A DNA stretch of 6,268 bases, taken from contig CALGIA010000137.1 in NCBI GenBank assembly GCA_937916005.1, positions 1 to 6,268 on the forward strand, read 5' to 3'. Under the pieces are notes generated by a model that was given only the letters and a program-made list of their open reading frames with translations, did no database searches and had not been told where the DNA came from. The DNA is from an uncultured Rhodospirillaceae bacterium. Its GTDB lineage: Bacteria > Pseudomonadota > Alphaproteobacteria > MPNO01. A program made the translations under genes and the position numbers. Below are positions 1 through 6,032 of this stretch, one piece after another (within the stretch, counting starts at the first letter, position 1; every line of letters starts with the position of its first letter).

Positions 1-949
1 CCGTCGACAGGCGGCGTTGAAGCTCGGCCTGTTCCGTGTCCGACAACTCGGTCAGCACGCCGCCGGTTTTGGTCCAGACGACGTAGAGTTTATTGATCAC
101 CGCCTGGTTCCAGCCGAGAATCATATCATCGGCCTTCGCCGCCTCCTCCATGATTGCGGTCTGTATGTCGCGCGGCAGTTTGTCGAACCAGACCTTGCTG
201 GCCATCTTGTTGATACAGATGATCGATGATTTGGCCTTGAACACATATTTTGCCACCGTCTGATATTTGAACGGCACGAAAACCGTCATGGCGGCCTTGT
301 TGCCGTCGATGGTGCCCTGCTGGATTGCCGGAATCACCTCGGACAGAGGCATCGGCACGCCGGTGGCGCCGACCCGTCGGAGGGTTTCGATCTCGAACTT
401 GCTGCCGAATACGCGCAGCTTGCGGCCCTTGAAATCAGCCAGCGTATGAATGGGCTTCACGGTCGCGTAATCGGTCGGAACGTCGCAGGACATGCCGATC
501 ATCTTGAGCCCCTTGCGTTCGCCGATCGGCCAGAACGCCTTTTTGAATTCCGGATCATGAACCGCGCGGTGGCCATTGGAAAAATCACGGAATATTCCGG
601 GAGCGGACAGCACGCCGAAGCGCGGATCGAGCCCGGTGAAAAATGCCGGCGGCATCTCGATCATCTCGATCGTGCCCAACTGCGCGCCTTCGATCATGCG
701 CGGAATCGCGCCAAGCTGGCTGACCGGAAAGATCTTCATCTCGACCCGGTCCCCGAGGCGCTTTTCCAACCCGGCCTTCAGGGCCTCTGCCCATACTTGC
801 AGTCCCGTCTTGGGCGGCAGCGGATGACCCAGCTTGATCATGATCTTCTTCGCCGATGCCGGTGTCGAGGACGTGAAAACCGCGCCCATCCCAACCGCCA
901 CAACGGCCGCCGCGACCAGACCGCCGCGCACAAGCTTCATAAGTCCCAT
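1..949 (-). CDS. dctP: TRAP transporter solute-binding protein, DctP family (partial, C-terminus off the window)
   Basis: Periplasmic binding subunit of a TRAP transporter, which captures a solute, usually an organic acid, and hands it to the DctQ/DctM membrane subunits. The frame is open for 316 codons and runs off the left edge; family members are about 320-340 residues, so only a short C-terminal piece is missing. Residues 1-33 form a Sec signal peptide (basic MGLMKLVR, Ala/Val-rich core, ASA before KK). The mature protein starts IMIKLGHPLPP, typical of the family. GRKLRV at 175-180 carries the conserved arginine (R179) that binds substrate carboxylate in characterised members, and PLSEVIPAIQQGTIDG at 201-216 is the family helix motif. 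The start at 949 was chosen because GGGAGG lies 5 bases upstream; the ATG nine bases later is less well spaced. Its permease is either off the left edge or the dctQM pair in this window. Family call very secure; substrate unknown. Confidence 0.95.
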   Translation of the reverse strand, partial: MGLMKLVRGGLVAAAVVAVGMGAVFTSSTPASAKKIMIKLGHPLPPKTGLQVWAEALKAGLEKRLGDRVEMKIFPVSQLGAIPRMIEGAQLGTIEMIEMPPAFFTGLDPRFGVLSAPGIFRDFSNGHRAVHDPEFKKAFWPIGERKGLKMIGMSCDVPTDYATVKPIHTLADFKGRKLRVFGSKFEIETLRRVGATGVPMPLSEVIPAIQQGTIDGNKAAMTVFVPFKYQTVAKYVFKAKSSIICINKMASKVWFDKLPRDIQTAIMEEAAKADDMILGWNQAVINKLYVVWTKTGGVLTELSDTEQAELQRRLST

Positions 950-973
950 TTTATCCTCCCATTGGATTCTTTA

Positions 974-979
974 TTTATA
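974..979 (-). promoter_or_regulatory. Possible -10 box for the partial dctP gene
   Basis: On the minus strand this reads TATAAA, five of six matches to the sigma-70 -10 consensus, about 15 bases before the GGGAGG ribosome binding site of the gene starting at 949. Transcription would start near 967 and give a very short leader. No good -35 box is visible at 16-18 bases spacing, so the promoter, if real, would be weak or need an activator. It lies just after the 999-1040 hairpin, which would fit independent transcription of this gene. Confidence 0.3.
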
Positions 980-998
980 GGCTTTACGCAAAACAGTT

Positions 999-1040
999 AG
1001 GGCCGCCCGTTCCAAAACAATTCGGAAACTGGACGGCCCC
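999..1040 (-). terminator. Possible rho-independent terminator or attenuating hairpin after the complete TRAP binding-protein gene
   Basis: The arms 1031-1039 and 1000-1008 form a 9-bp stem, GGGCCGTCC with GGGCGGCCC. In minus-strand RNA the one imperfect position is a G-U pair; in plus-strand RNA it would be a C-A mismatch, which points to a minus-strand function. The stem can extend inward through GTTTCC/GGAAC with one bulge. Only a short TTTT follows (993-990), six bases past the stem, so termination is probably partial. It sits about 30 bases after the stop at 1072 and before the next minus-strand gene. Confidence 0.5.
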
Positions 1041-1071
1041 AAAGTTCATCGAAAATCAAACCGAACCGCGA

Positions 1072-2148
1072 TTATTCCTTGCTCCAATCACGAAGCCCCT
1101 TGGCATTGACCCGCTTCAACTCGTCAAAATAAGCCGCAAGAACAGCGCTTCCGGGCAGTCCCTTGGCGTCCTGGCGCTTGGCCCATTCCAGAGAGATATT
1201 TGGCATCGCGTTGGCCCAGCGCAAACGCTCCTTATGAGAGATGGAGCCGAACTTCACGCCTTTCTTTTTCATGATTCCGGAAAATTTAGCCAATTTTTTC
1301 CTGTCCGCCGCGACCTGCCAAACAGGCCACTCGACGGCGACATCGCGAAAGATGTCCTGGACATAGCGGGGAAAGCTATTCCAGACCTCGGTATTCACCG
1401 TCATCGCCGTACCGGTGCTTACGCCGAAATGTGTCGGCGTATAAAATTTGGCGGCTTCGTAGGTCTTGAAGGGGAAGGATAATCCGATGCTGATTGGATA
1501 GCCGTCGTAAACGCCGGAGCGAATGCTGGTATAGGATTCGGTCATGGCGGACGTCACCACCACGGCGCCCGTGCCGCGGAAAAACTGTCCAAGAACGCCA
1601 CTGACGCCGATTTTTTTACCTTTGATATCGTCGATCGATTTGACCGGAAAGGTGGTGAAAAGATCGTACATGGGCGAAACGCCGCTAACCAGAAAGGTTT
1701 GCCCGTTCCTGAGATAGACCTCATTCATTCCCGGCACTTTTTTACGAATATTGGAATCGATGGAAATGATCTGCTCATCCGTCTCGCCACTGAACGGAAC
1801 CATGGTTGCGTACTGCTCAAGGGCCAGTTTCGATTCCTCGAAATTTTTCACGATGAGACCCATCTGCGCGATGTTCGCCTCAACCGCTTCGAATTGCTCA
1901 TAGGCCTTCGCCACGGCTTGGGCATAGGCTTTAACCCACTTTATCTTGAAATCCTTGCCGGTCGCGGCGAGCCGCTTGTCGACTTCCGGAATAAATTTCG
2001 TTGTGGTCATTGCAACATAAGTGACGGGGCCCGGCGCCGTGGCGGTCACAATGATCTTTACTTCCTTTGCACCTGCGACCGGCGAAAACGCCGCCGCCGC
2101 GAGCGCGGCCGAAACCACGATCACACTTTTATTCAAGAATTTATCCAT
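1072..2148 (-). CDS. TRAP transporter solute-binding protein, DctP-like, variant without the usual arginine
   Basis: Complete 358-residue periplasmic binding protein. The signal peptide is residues 1-27 (MDKFLNK, Val/Ala core, VAGA before KE). The DctP fold is supported by the central segment SIDDIKGKKIGVSG (171-184) and by YTSIRSGVYDG (206-216), the equivalent of the family's 'A-x-x-x-G-x-x-D-G' helix motif. At the position where most DctP proteins have the carboxylate-binding arginine (KGKKIRV), this one has Gly181; Arg191 in FFRGTG is a possible substitute. The pattern resembles a known DctP subgroup with a KIG-A/S-G motif (recalled, not searched). The start at 2148 is chosen because GGAGG lies 5 bases upstream and a signal peptide follows at once; the frame stays open to 2253, but that extension has no signal-like sequence. 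Divergent from dctQM, so probably its binding partner. Codons look richer in AAA and TTT than in neighbouring genes. Substrate unknown. Confidence 0.92.
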   Translation of the reverse strand: MDKFLNKSVIVVSAALAAAAFSPVAGAKEVKIIVTATAPGPVTYVAMTTTKFIPEVDKRLAATGKDFKIKWVKAYAQAVAKAYEQFEAVEANIAQMGLIVKNFEESKLALEQYATMVPFSGETDEQIISIDSNIRKKVPGMNEVYLRNGQTFLVSGVSPMYDLFTTFPVKSIDDIKGKKIGVSGVLGQFFRGTGAVVVTSAMTESYTSIRSGVYDGYPISIGLSFPFKTYEAAKFYTPTHFGVSTGTAMTVNTEVWNSFPRYVQDIFRDVAVEWPVWQVAADRKKLAKFSGIMKKKGVKFGSISHKERLRWANAMPNISLEWAKRQDAKGLPGSAVLAAYFDELKRVNAKGLRDWSKE

Positions 2149-2205
2149 AACGTCCTCCCTCAAAACTTTCCGTTGAAGCATCCAGAGTGTCTTGAAATCT
2201 TGGAT

Positions 2206-2217
2206 TTGGAGTTCCAA
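2206..2217. promoter_or_regulatory. Operator-like palindrome TTGGAGTTCCAA
   Basis: TTGGA-GT-TCCAA is a 5+5 inverted repeat with a two-base centre, lying 58-69 bases before the binding-protein start at 2148. Size and form fit a site for a dimeric repressor or activator. A single 12-base palindrome can arise by chance, so this is only a candidate. Confidence 0.2.
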
Positions 2218-2374
2218 CGTCTCCATGTTGTTACAAACCGGTCGGGAGCGCAATATCTATCGATCATGAAAAATTGAATACCTTGAACTGGATATTTGAT
2301 ATGAAATGGTTACTATCGACGAAAGGTCCCGAAACGCGCATGCAGGGCGCATCATTAAAATAATCGGATCGATT

Positions 2375-2406
2375 GGGGCCCCGGGGATGTGGGGCCCCGG
2401 GGATGG
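2375..2406 (+). repeat. Tandem 16-base GC repeat; G-quadruplex motif or hairpin in the dctQM leader
   Basis: Two head-to-tail copies of GGGGCCCCGGGGATG plus one base, at 2375-2390 and 2391-2406, differ only in the last base (T or G). The plus strand has four runs of GGGG (2375-2378, 2383-2386, 2391-2394, 2399-2402) with three loops of exactly four bases (CCCC, ATGT, CCCC), a canonical G-quadruplex motif. The same bases can instead pair as a GGGGCCCC/GGGGCCCC stem of 8 bp with an 8-base loop. The repeat ends directly at a GGGAGG ribosome-binding-like sequence (2405-2410), so either fold could affect ribosome loading downstream. The repeat is certain; the function is inference. Confidence 0.85.
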
Positions 2407-2416
2407 GAGGAATGCA

Positions 2417-2518
2417 ATGTTGAAATCAGTCCAGACAGGGCTGCGTCGAACAACGGCCGTTTCAGAAGGTTCTCGTTCCGGGACGGGTTGTCGGAGGGCG
2501 AGAATAGATGCCCAGTAG
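2417..2518 (+). CDS. Possible short leader ORF (33 codons) overlapping the start of dctQ
   Basis: A 33-residue Arg/Ser/Thr-rich ORF (MLKSVQTGLRR to RRARIDAQ) starts at 2417, six bases after GGGAGG at 2405-2410, a better ribosome binding site than that of dctQ itself. Its stop TAG (2516-2518) lies 11 bases inside dctQ, so ribosomes finishing it would be placed on the dctQ start, as in translational coupling. The peptide resembles no family I recognise and has no membrane segment or signal. A 6-bp hairpin (2427-2432 with 2438-2443, loop AGACA) lies within it. The frame is open back to an ATG at 2306, but that start lacks a convincing ribosome binding site. It could be chance; its role, if any, would be regulatory. 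Confidence 0.3.
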   Translation: MLKSVQTGLRRTTAVSEGSRSGTGCRRARIDAQ

Positions 2519-3086
2519 CCCGCCGGATTCACCCACTCCCATCCTGGGGAAATTTTTCAACGCAATTGTATCGGCGCTTAACGGCATCGGCACGATCTGG
2601 ATCTTCGTGATCATGATCCTGATCAATCTCGACGTTTTCATGCGTTATTTGTTCAACTCACCCGTCCGCGGCGTGCCGCTGGCGGTGACCATGTCAATTG
2701 TCGCCATCGTGTTCCTGCAAATGAGCGACGCCTTGCGTGTCGGCCGTTTCACCCGGTCTGATGTGATGATCGGACGCCTGCTGCAGACCCGCCCGGCAAT
2801 CGGCCATGTGCTGCAACTGTTTTACAATGCGCTCGGCGTGATCCTTATGGCGGTAATTTTCGGATACACTGTTCCGTTCCTGGAAAAAGCCTGGCTTTCC
2901 CAATCCTATGCCGGCAATGAGGGCGACTTCACCGTGCCGGAATGGCCCGTGAAGGCCGTCATCCTGATCGGCTCATCATGCTGTTGCATCCAGTTCATCC
3001 GCCATGTCAGGGAGGATTTCCGATACCTGCTCGGATACCGAGACAACGAACATATGGGTTCGGGTGGGAGCAGCAACCATGAGTGA
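2508..3086 (+). CDS. dctQ: TRAP transporter small membrane subunit DctQ
   Basis: Small permease subunit of a TRAP transporter (192 residues, within the family's usual 160-220). It packs against DctM in the inner membrane and is needed for substrate transfer from the periplasmic binding protein. Four membrane segments can be read: about 22-41, 55-75, 103-125 and 146-166. The family signature region follows segment 1: ILINLDVFMRYLFNSPVRG (38-55), with Asp42 and Arg46 at the usual places, then LQMSDALRVGRFTRSDV after segment 2. An in-frame TAG immediately precedes the ATG at 2508, so the gene cannot start earlier; GGAGG lies at 2493-2497, a rather long 10 bases before the ATG. The last 8 bases overlap the dctM start, indicating one transcript and coupled translation. 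CCC at 158-160 (three cysteines in segment 4) is unusual. Function as a TRAP subunit is secure; substrate unknown. Confidence 0.93.
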   Translation: MPSSPPDSPTPILGKFFNAIVSALNGIGTIWIFVIMILINLDVFMRYLFNSPVRGVPLAVTMSIVAIVFLQMSDALRVGRFTRSDVMIGRLLQTRPAIGHVLQLFYNALGVILMAVIFGYTVPFLEKAWLSQSYAGNEGDFTVPEWPVKAVILIGSSCCCIQFIRHVREDFRYLLGYRDNEHMGSGGSSNHE

Positions 3087-4401
3087 CGTGGAAATAGGAT
3101 TGGTTTCAATCCTCTTCGTACTGGTTTCCGTCTATATCGGAATGCATGTGGGGGTGGCGCTGTCGCTGATTTCCTTCTTCGGCGTCTGGATGATCCAGGG
3201 AGACCTCACCGTCGCGGGAAAATTGCTGGCCCTGGCGGCGGCCGAAAGCCTGCAGCGATACGAATTCGGGGTCATTCCGCTTTTCGTCTTGATGGGCTTG
3301 TTCGTCAGCGTTTCCGATATCGGACGAGACACCTACGACGTTGCAAATCACATCTTCCGAAAATTGAAAGGCGGGCTTGGCATCGCGACAGTGGCGGCCA
3401 ATGCGGTGTTCGCAGCCGTAACCGGCACATCCATCGCATCGGCCTCGGTTTTCACCAAGGTCGCCGTGCCCGAGATGCTGCGACTTGGTTACAAGCCCCG
3501 CTTCGCGGTCGGGGTGGTCGCGGGGTCATCGGTGCTTGGGATGCTTATCCCGCCCAGCCTGTTGCTGATCCTGTTCGGCATCCTGGCCGAAACCTCGATC
3601 GGGGACCTGTTCATCGCAGGGGTCCTGCCGGGTATATTGCTGGCCTTCGCTTTCGCCGTGTTGATCTCGTTCTTGGCCTATCGCTGGCCCGACTATGTCC
3701 AACCCGACATGGAACGGCGCATGGCGGAATCCCGGGATGCGGAGATGAGCCTGTTCCATATGATTATCAAGCTGGTCCCCATTGTCCTGCTGATTTGCCT
3801 GGTTCTCGGTGGAATCTATGGCGGCGTTTTCACGGCCACCGAAGCCGGGGGCGTGGGCGCGCTGGGCGGATTTATATTGACCCTGGTGCGGCGCAAACTC
3901 TCGCTCTCGAATCTATGGCGGGTGCTGGTCGAAACGGGCCATGTGACGGCCGCGATCTGTTTCCTGCTGATCTCGGCCCATCTCTATGGCCGAATGCTCA
4001 CAATCAGCGGCATTCCGACTGAAATGGAGGAGTTTATCGTCAGCTCGGGACTTGGGTTCGTAGCACTTATAACGATCTACATCATCATCCTGGTCGTTCT
4101 CGGCACCATCATGTCGGCTGGCGAAATCATGCTGATCATGGTGCCGCTGGCCGTGCCGGCCATGGGGGTATTTGATGTGGATCTGGTCTGGCTCGGCATT
4201 GTCACCGTGATCGGCGTGGAGATCGGATTGCTGACGCCGCCGCTGGGATTGGCCTGTTTCGTGATCCACAACAATCTTCAGGACAAGCGAATATCGGTCA
4301 ACGACATATTCTACGGCGCGGCGCCGTTCGCATTGACCATGCTGCTGGTTCTGATCCTGGTCACGGTCTTTCCACAGATCGCACTTTTCCTGGTGTACTG
4401 A
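3079..4401 (+). CDS. dctM: TRAP transporter large membrane subunit DctM
   Basis: Large permease subunit (440 residues, normal length is about 425-440) that forms the transport path, moving substrate with a sodium or proton gradient. The protein is nearly all hydrophobic, with about 11-12 membrane segments. Family motifs visible: FGVIPLFVLMGLFVS (63-77); the first hairpin and crossover region GGLGIATVAANAVFAAVTGTS (98-118) followed by PEMLRLGY (131-138); LGMLIPPSLLLILFG (153-167); GGIYGGVFTATEAGGVGA (244-261); and the second hairpin LGTIM (341-345) followed by LTPPLGL (385-391). The start at 3079 has GGGAG 8 bases upstream and overlaps the dctQ stop as ATGAGTGA; the frame stays open to 3004, but that would overlap dctQ by 83 bases without need. 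It is probably last in the dctQM transcript, which ends at the hairpin at 4412. Very secure family call. Confidence 0.96.
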   Translation: MSDVEIGLVSILFVLVSVYIGMHVGVALSLISFFGVWMIQGDLTVAGKLLALAAAESLQRYEFGVIPLFVLMGLFVSVSDIGRDTYDVANHIFRKLKGGLGIATVAANAVFAAVTGTSIASASVFTKVAVPEMLRLGYKPRFAVGVVAGSSVLGMLIPPSLLLILFGILAETSIGDLFIAGVLPGILLAFAFAVLISFLAYRWPDYVQPDMERRMAESRDAEMSLFHMIIKLVPIVLLICLVLGGIYGGVFTATEAGGVGALGGFILTLVRRKLSLSNLWRVLVETGHVTAAICFLLISAHLYGRMLTISGIPTEMEEFIVSSGLGFVALITIYIIILVVLGTIMSAGEIMLIMVPLAVPAMGVFDVDLVWLGIVTVIGVEIGLLTPPLGLACFVIHNNLQDKRISVNDIFYGAAPFALTMLLVLILVTVFPQIALFLVY

Positions 4402-4411
4402 GGGCGATTTT

Positions 4412-4444
4412 CCCGGCCGGAATCGTTAAACGATGCCGGCCGGG
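4412..4444. terminator. Convergent hairpin between dctM and the hydrolase gene
   Basis: A perfect 9-bp stem CCCGGCCGG/CCGGCCGGG (4412-4420 with 4436-4444) continues, past one A-G mismatch, into a second inverted repeat ATCGTT/AACGAT. It lies in the 50 bases between the two convergent stop codons (4401 plus, 4452 minus) and could serve both directions. Neither side has a proper U-tract: the plus side reads GGGTCTTCTC and the minus side AAAATCGC. It may therefore act as an RNA 3' end stabiliser or rely on Rho rather than be a classical intrinsic terminator. Confidence 0.65.
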
Positions 4445-4451
4445 GGTCTTC

Positions 4452-5150
4452 TCAGATAGATTTCAGAACCTTCAGCGCGCGATCCCACGACGCGACTTCC
4501 GCCGCCTCGTCATAACCATTCTCGCCCCGCCAGGGCTGCATGTAACCGTGAATAGCGCCCGGATAAATATAAACTTCCGCGCTCTCAAGGGTTTCGAAGG
4601 CAGTCCTGATCCGGTTGATCTCTTCCATGGGCGCGACGGCGTCGTTATCTCCATAATGAAAGCTCAACGGACATTTGATCCCCACGATCTCATCCAGATG
4701 ATTGGCGACATGGGATCCATGAAACGAGATTCCCGCGTCGATCCCGAGCCGCGCCGCGCCGAGCAGCACATGGGCGCCGCCGAAACAGAACCCGATGACG
4801 GCGATCTTGCCGTTGCATTCGGGACGCGCCTTCAATGCAGTGATCACATCGGCCAGATCATCCATGCCCTGTTCGATATCGGACCGGCCATTGCGGGCAT
4901 GGGCGCGCTTGAACCCCTGTTCGTCATGATCGAGAACGCCCGGGTCCTCATCGCGCCAGAACATGTCGGGCAGGACCGCCACGAAACCTTCCGCCGCGAG
5001 GCGATCGGCGAACGAAACCATATAGGGTTCACCGCCGAGTATAGTGGGAATGACCACAACCCCCGCCCCCTGGGCGGCGGACGGCGTTGATAAATATGAC
5101 GGTATCGTTCCGCCATCGGATGCCGCAATTGCGATTTCCGTGCCTACCAT
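4452..5150 (-). CDS. Dienelactone hydrolase family protein
   Basis: Cytoplasmic alpha/beta-hydrolase of 232 residues, the usual size for the family, with no signal peptide. The catalytic triad is visible: nucleophile Cys122 in GFCFGG (120-125), Asp170 in YGDNDAVAP (166-174) and His201 in AIHGYMQP (199-206). These match, one residue off, the Cys123/Asp171/His202 of chlorocatechol-pathway dienelactone hydrolase (numbers recalled). The strand after the N-terminus reads VVVIPTILGG (31-40): the glutamate of that reference enzyme (Glu36) is threonine here, and its Arg206 after the histidine is absent, so the substrate is probably not a chlorodienelactone. It would cleave a lactone or ester. The start at 5150 has GGAG six bases upstream. 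It follows the dioxygenase gene by 12 bases, so the two are very likely co-transcribed. The ribosome binding site lies within that gap. The gene ends before the 4412-4444 hairpin. Confidence 0.92.
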   Translation of the reverse strand: MVGTEIAIAASDGGTIPSYLSTPSAAQGAGVVVIPTILGGEPYMVSFADRLAAEGFVAVLPDMFWRDEDPGVLDHDEQGFKRAHARNGRSDIEQGMDDLADVITALKARPECNGKIAVIGFCFGGAHVLLGAARLGIDAGISFHGSHVANHLDEIVGIKCPLSFHYGDNDAVAPMEEINRIRTAFETLESAEVYIYPGAIHGYMQPWRGENGYDEAAEVASWDRALKVLKSI

Positions 5151-5162
5151 AACGGACTCCGG

Positions 5163-6005
5163 TTAAATTGGGCGCTCACCCGCCGCCGTGGTGCGGTGCA
5201 TCAGCCGCGGCATGGTTTCGTCGTAATCGAGCACCGCGTAATGCATCGCGCATCGATTGTCCCACATCAGCACATCGCCATTGCGCCACCGATGACGGTA
5301 CAGGTTTTCCGGCCGGATCGCCTGAGCGCAAAGATACTGGATCAGGGGCCGGCTTTCCTCGGCGGTCATTCCCGTGAAGCGCTCGGTATAATAATCACTG
5401 ATGAAAATCGCCTTGCGGCCGGTTCCGGGGTGAGTTCTCACAACCGGATGCTCCGCCGGATCCGGGATATTTCTGATCGGCAGCCCGTCATTGGCCTCAT
5501 CATTGTTGCGCCGCACAAGGGGGGCGGCACTGTGCAGCGCGGTCATGGGATCAAGCATCCGGCGCAGGCCGGGCGACAAATCTTCATAAGCCTTGTACAT
5601 ATTACAGAACATCGTGTCGCCATAGGGCGCGGGCGCATCGATCGCATGCAGGACCGATCCCAAGGGAGGGCGCTCCGAAAATGAAATATCCGAATGCCAG
5701 AAATCATTGCGCGCACCCGGTTTGCCCGGCCGGTTTTCAAGCACCAGAATTTCCGGATGGCCGTCCAACCCGCGTCTCGACCCCAGAGGATGCGCCTCGA
5801 CCGCCCCGAAATGCCGTGTGAACGCGACCTGATCGCCGGGTGACAGGGTCTGGTCGCGAAATAACAATATCAAATTCTCGTGAAAGGCATGGCGGACCGC
5901 ATCAACAAGCTCATCCGGCATGGGTTTCGCCAGATCGAGTCCGATGACTTCCGATCCAAGTGTCGCCCCCAAAGGCCGCAGAGATAAGGGTGACTCTTTG
6001 GTCAT
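5163..6005 (-). CDS. TauD/TfdA family 2-oxoglutarate-dependent Fe(II) dioxygenase
   Basis: Cytoplasmic oxygenase of 280 residues (E. coli TauD is 283) that would hydroxylate its substrate while turning 2-oxoglutarate and O2 into succinate and CO2. The iron-binding triad is His104 and Asp106 in FWHSDISF (102-109) and His255 in NRCAMHYAV (250-258). Thr131 in YGDTMF and Arg267 in the RLMHR motif (267-271) match the 2-oxoglutarate-binding residues of TauD; Arg271 matches the TauD residue that contacts the sulfonate. The N-terminus RPLGATLGSEVIGLDL (10-25) is typical. The start at 6005 is preceded by GAGGA nine bases upstream; the frame is open to 6236, but that stretch is low in homology-like features and would cover the TATAAT box at 6033. 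First gene of the pair with the hydrolase. Taurine, other sulfonates, aryloxy or alkyl acids are all possible substrates, and family membership alone does not decide. Confidence 0.95.
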   Translation of the reverse strand: MTKESPLSLRPLGATLGSEVIGLDLAKPMPDELVDAVRHAFHENLILLFRDQTLSPGDQVAFTRHFGAVEAHPLGSRRGLDGHPEILVLENRPGKPGARNDFWHSDISFSERPPLGSVLHAIDAPAPYGDTMFCNMYKAYEDLSPGLRRMLDPMTALHSAAPLVRRNNDEANDGLPIRNIPDPAEHPVVRTHPGTGRKAIFISDYYTERFTGMTAEESRPLIQYLCAQAIRPENLYRHRWRNGDVLMWDNRCAMHYAVLDYDETMPRLMHRTTAAGERPI

Positions 6006-6032
6006 CACACTCAATCCTCGCCATAAATTTCG

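Larger units (their letters stand above)
2149..2507. promoter_or_regulatory. Divergent control region between the binding-protein gene and dctQM
   Basis: These 359 bases separate the start at 2148 (minus) from dctQ at 2508 (plus) and must hold promoters for both directions unless transcription enters from outside. No strong sigma-70 promoter was found. On the plus strand TAAAAT at 2356-2361 matches five of six -10 bases, but there is no -35 box at the right spacing. A start near 2368 would put the 2375-2402 GC repeat at the very 5' end of the mRNA. The left half is AT-rich; the right half holds the tandem repeat, a possible leader ORF and the palindrome AACGGCCGTT (2452-2461). Regulation by an activator is a reasonable inference but no regulator gene is in the window. 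Confidence 0.6.

Noticed and set aside
446..1000. 184-residue plus-strand ORF antisense to the partial binding-protein gene
   Set aside because: Shadow of the real gene: rich in His and Arg, no family resemblance. The opposite strand has a signal peptide and DctP motifs. The same applies to plus-strand ORFs at 1699-2277, 4548-5090 and 5196-5684.
1072..2148. TAXI-family (TRAP-associated immunogenic) binding protein
   Set aside because: The KGKKIGV segment, the GVYDG helix motif and the overall order match DctP, and the accompanying permeases are separate DctQ and DctM rather than the fused type usual with TAXI proteins.
2149..2253. 35-residue N-terminal extension of the binding protein beginning at 2253
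   Set aside because: The internal start at 2148 has an ideal GGAGG site five bases upstream and begins a proper signal peptide; the extension would put 35 polar residues ahead of it.
2257..2532. 91-residue minus-strand ORF across the divergent region
   Set aside because: No clear ribosome binding site or recognisable motif, and it overlaps the dctQ start and the GC repeat. Open frame by chance is more likely.
3004..3078. Earlier start of dctM inside dctQ
   Set aside because: The ATG at 3079 has a good ribosome binding site, the typical ATGAGTGA overlap with dctQ, and gives the normal DctM length.
4452..6005. 2,4-D degradation cluster (TfdA plus dienelactone hydrolase TfdE)
   Set aside because: No chlorocatechol dioxygenase or cycloisomerase is present, and the hydrolase lacks key residues of the chlorodienelactone enzymes. 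Family names alone do not support it.
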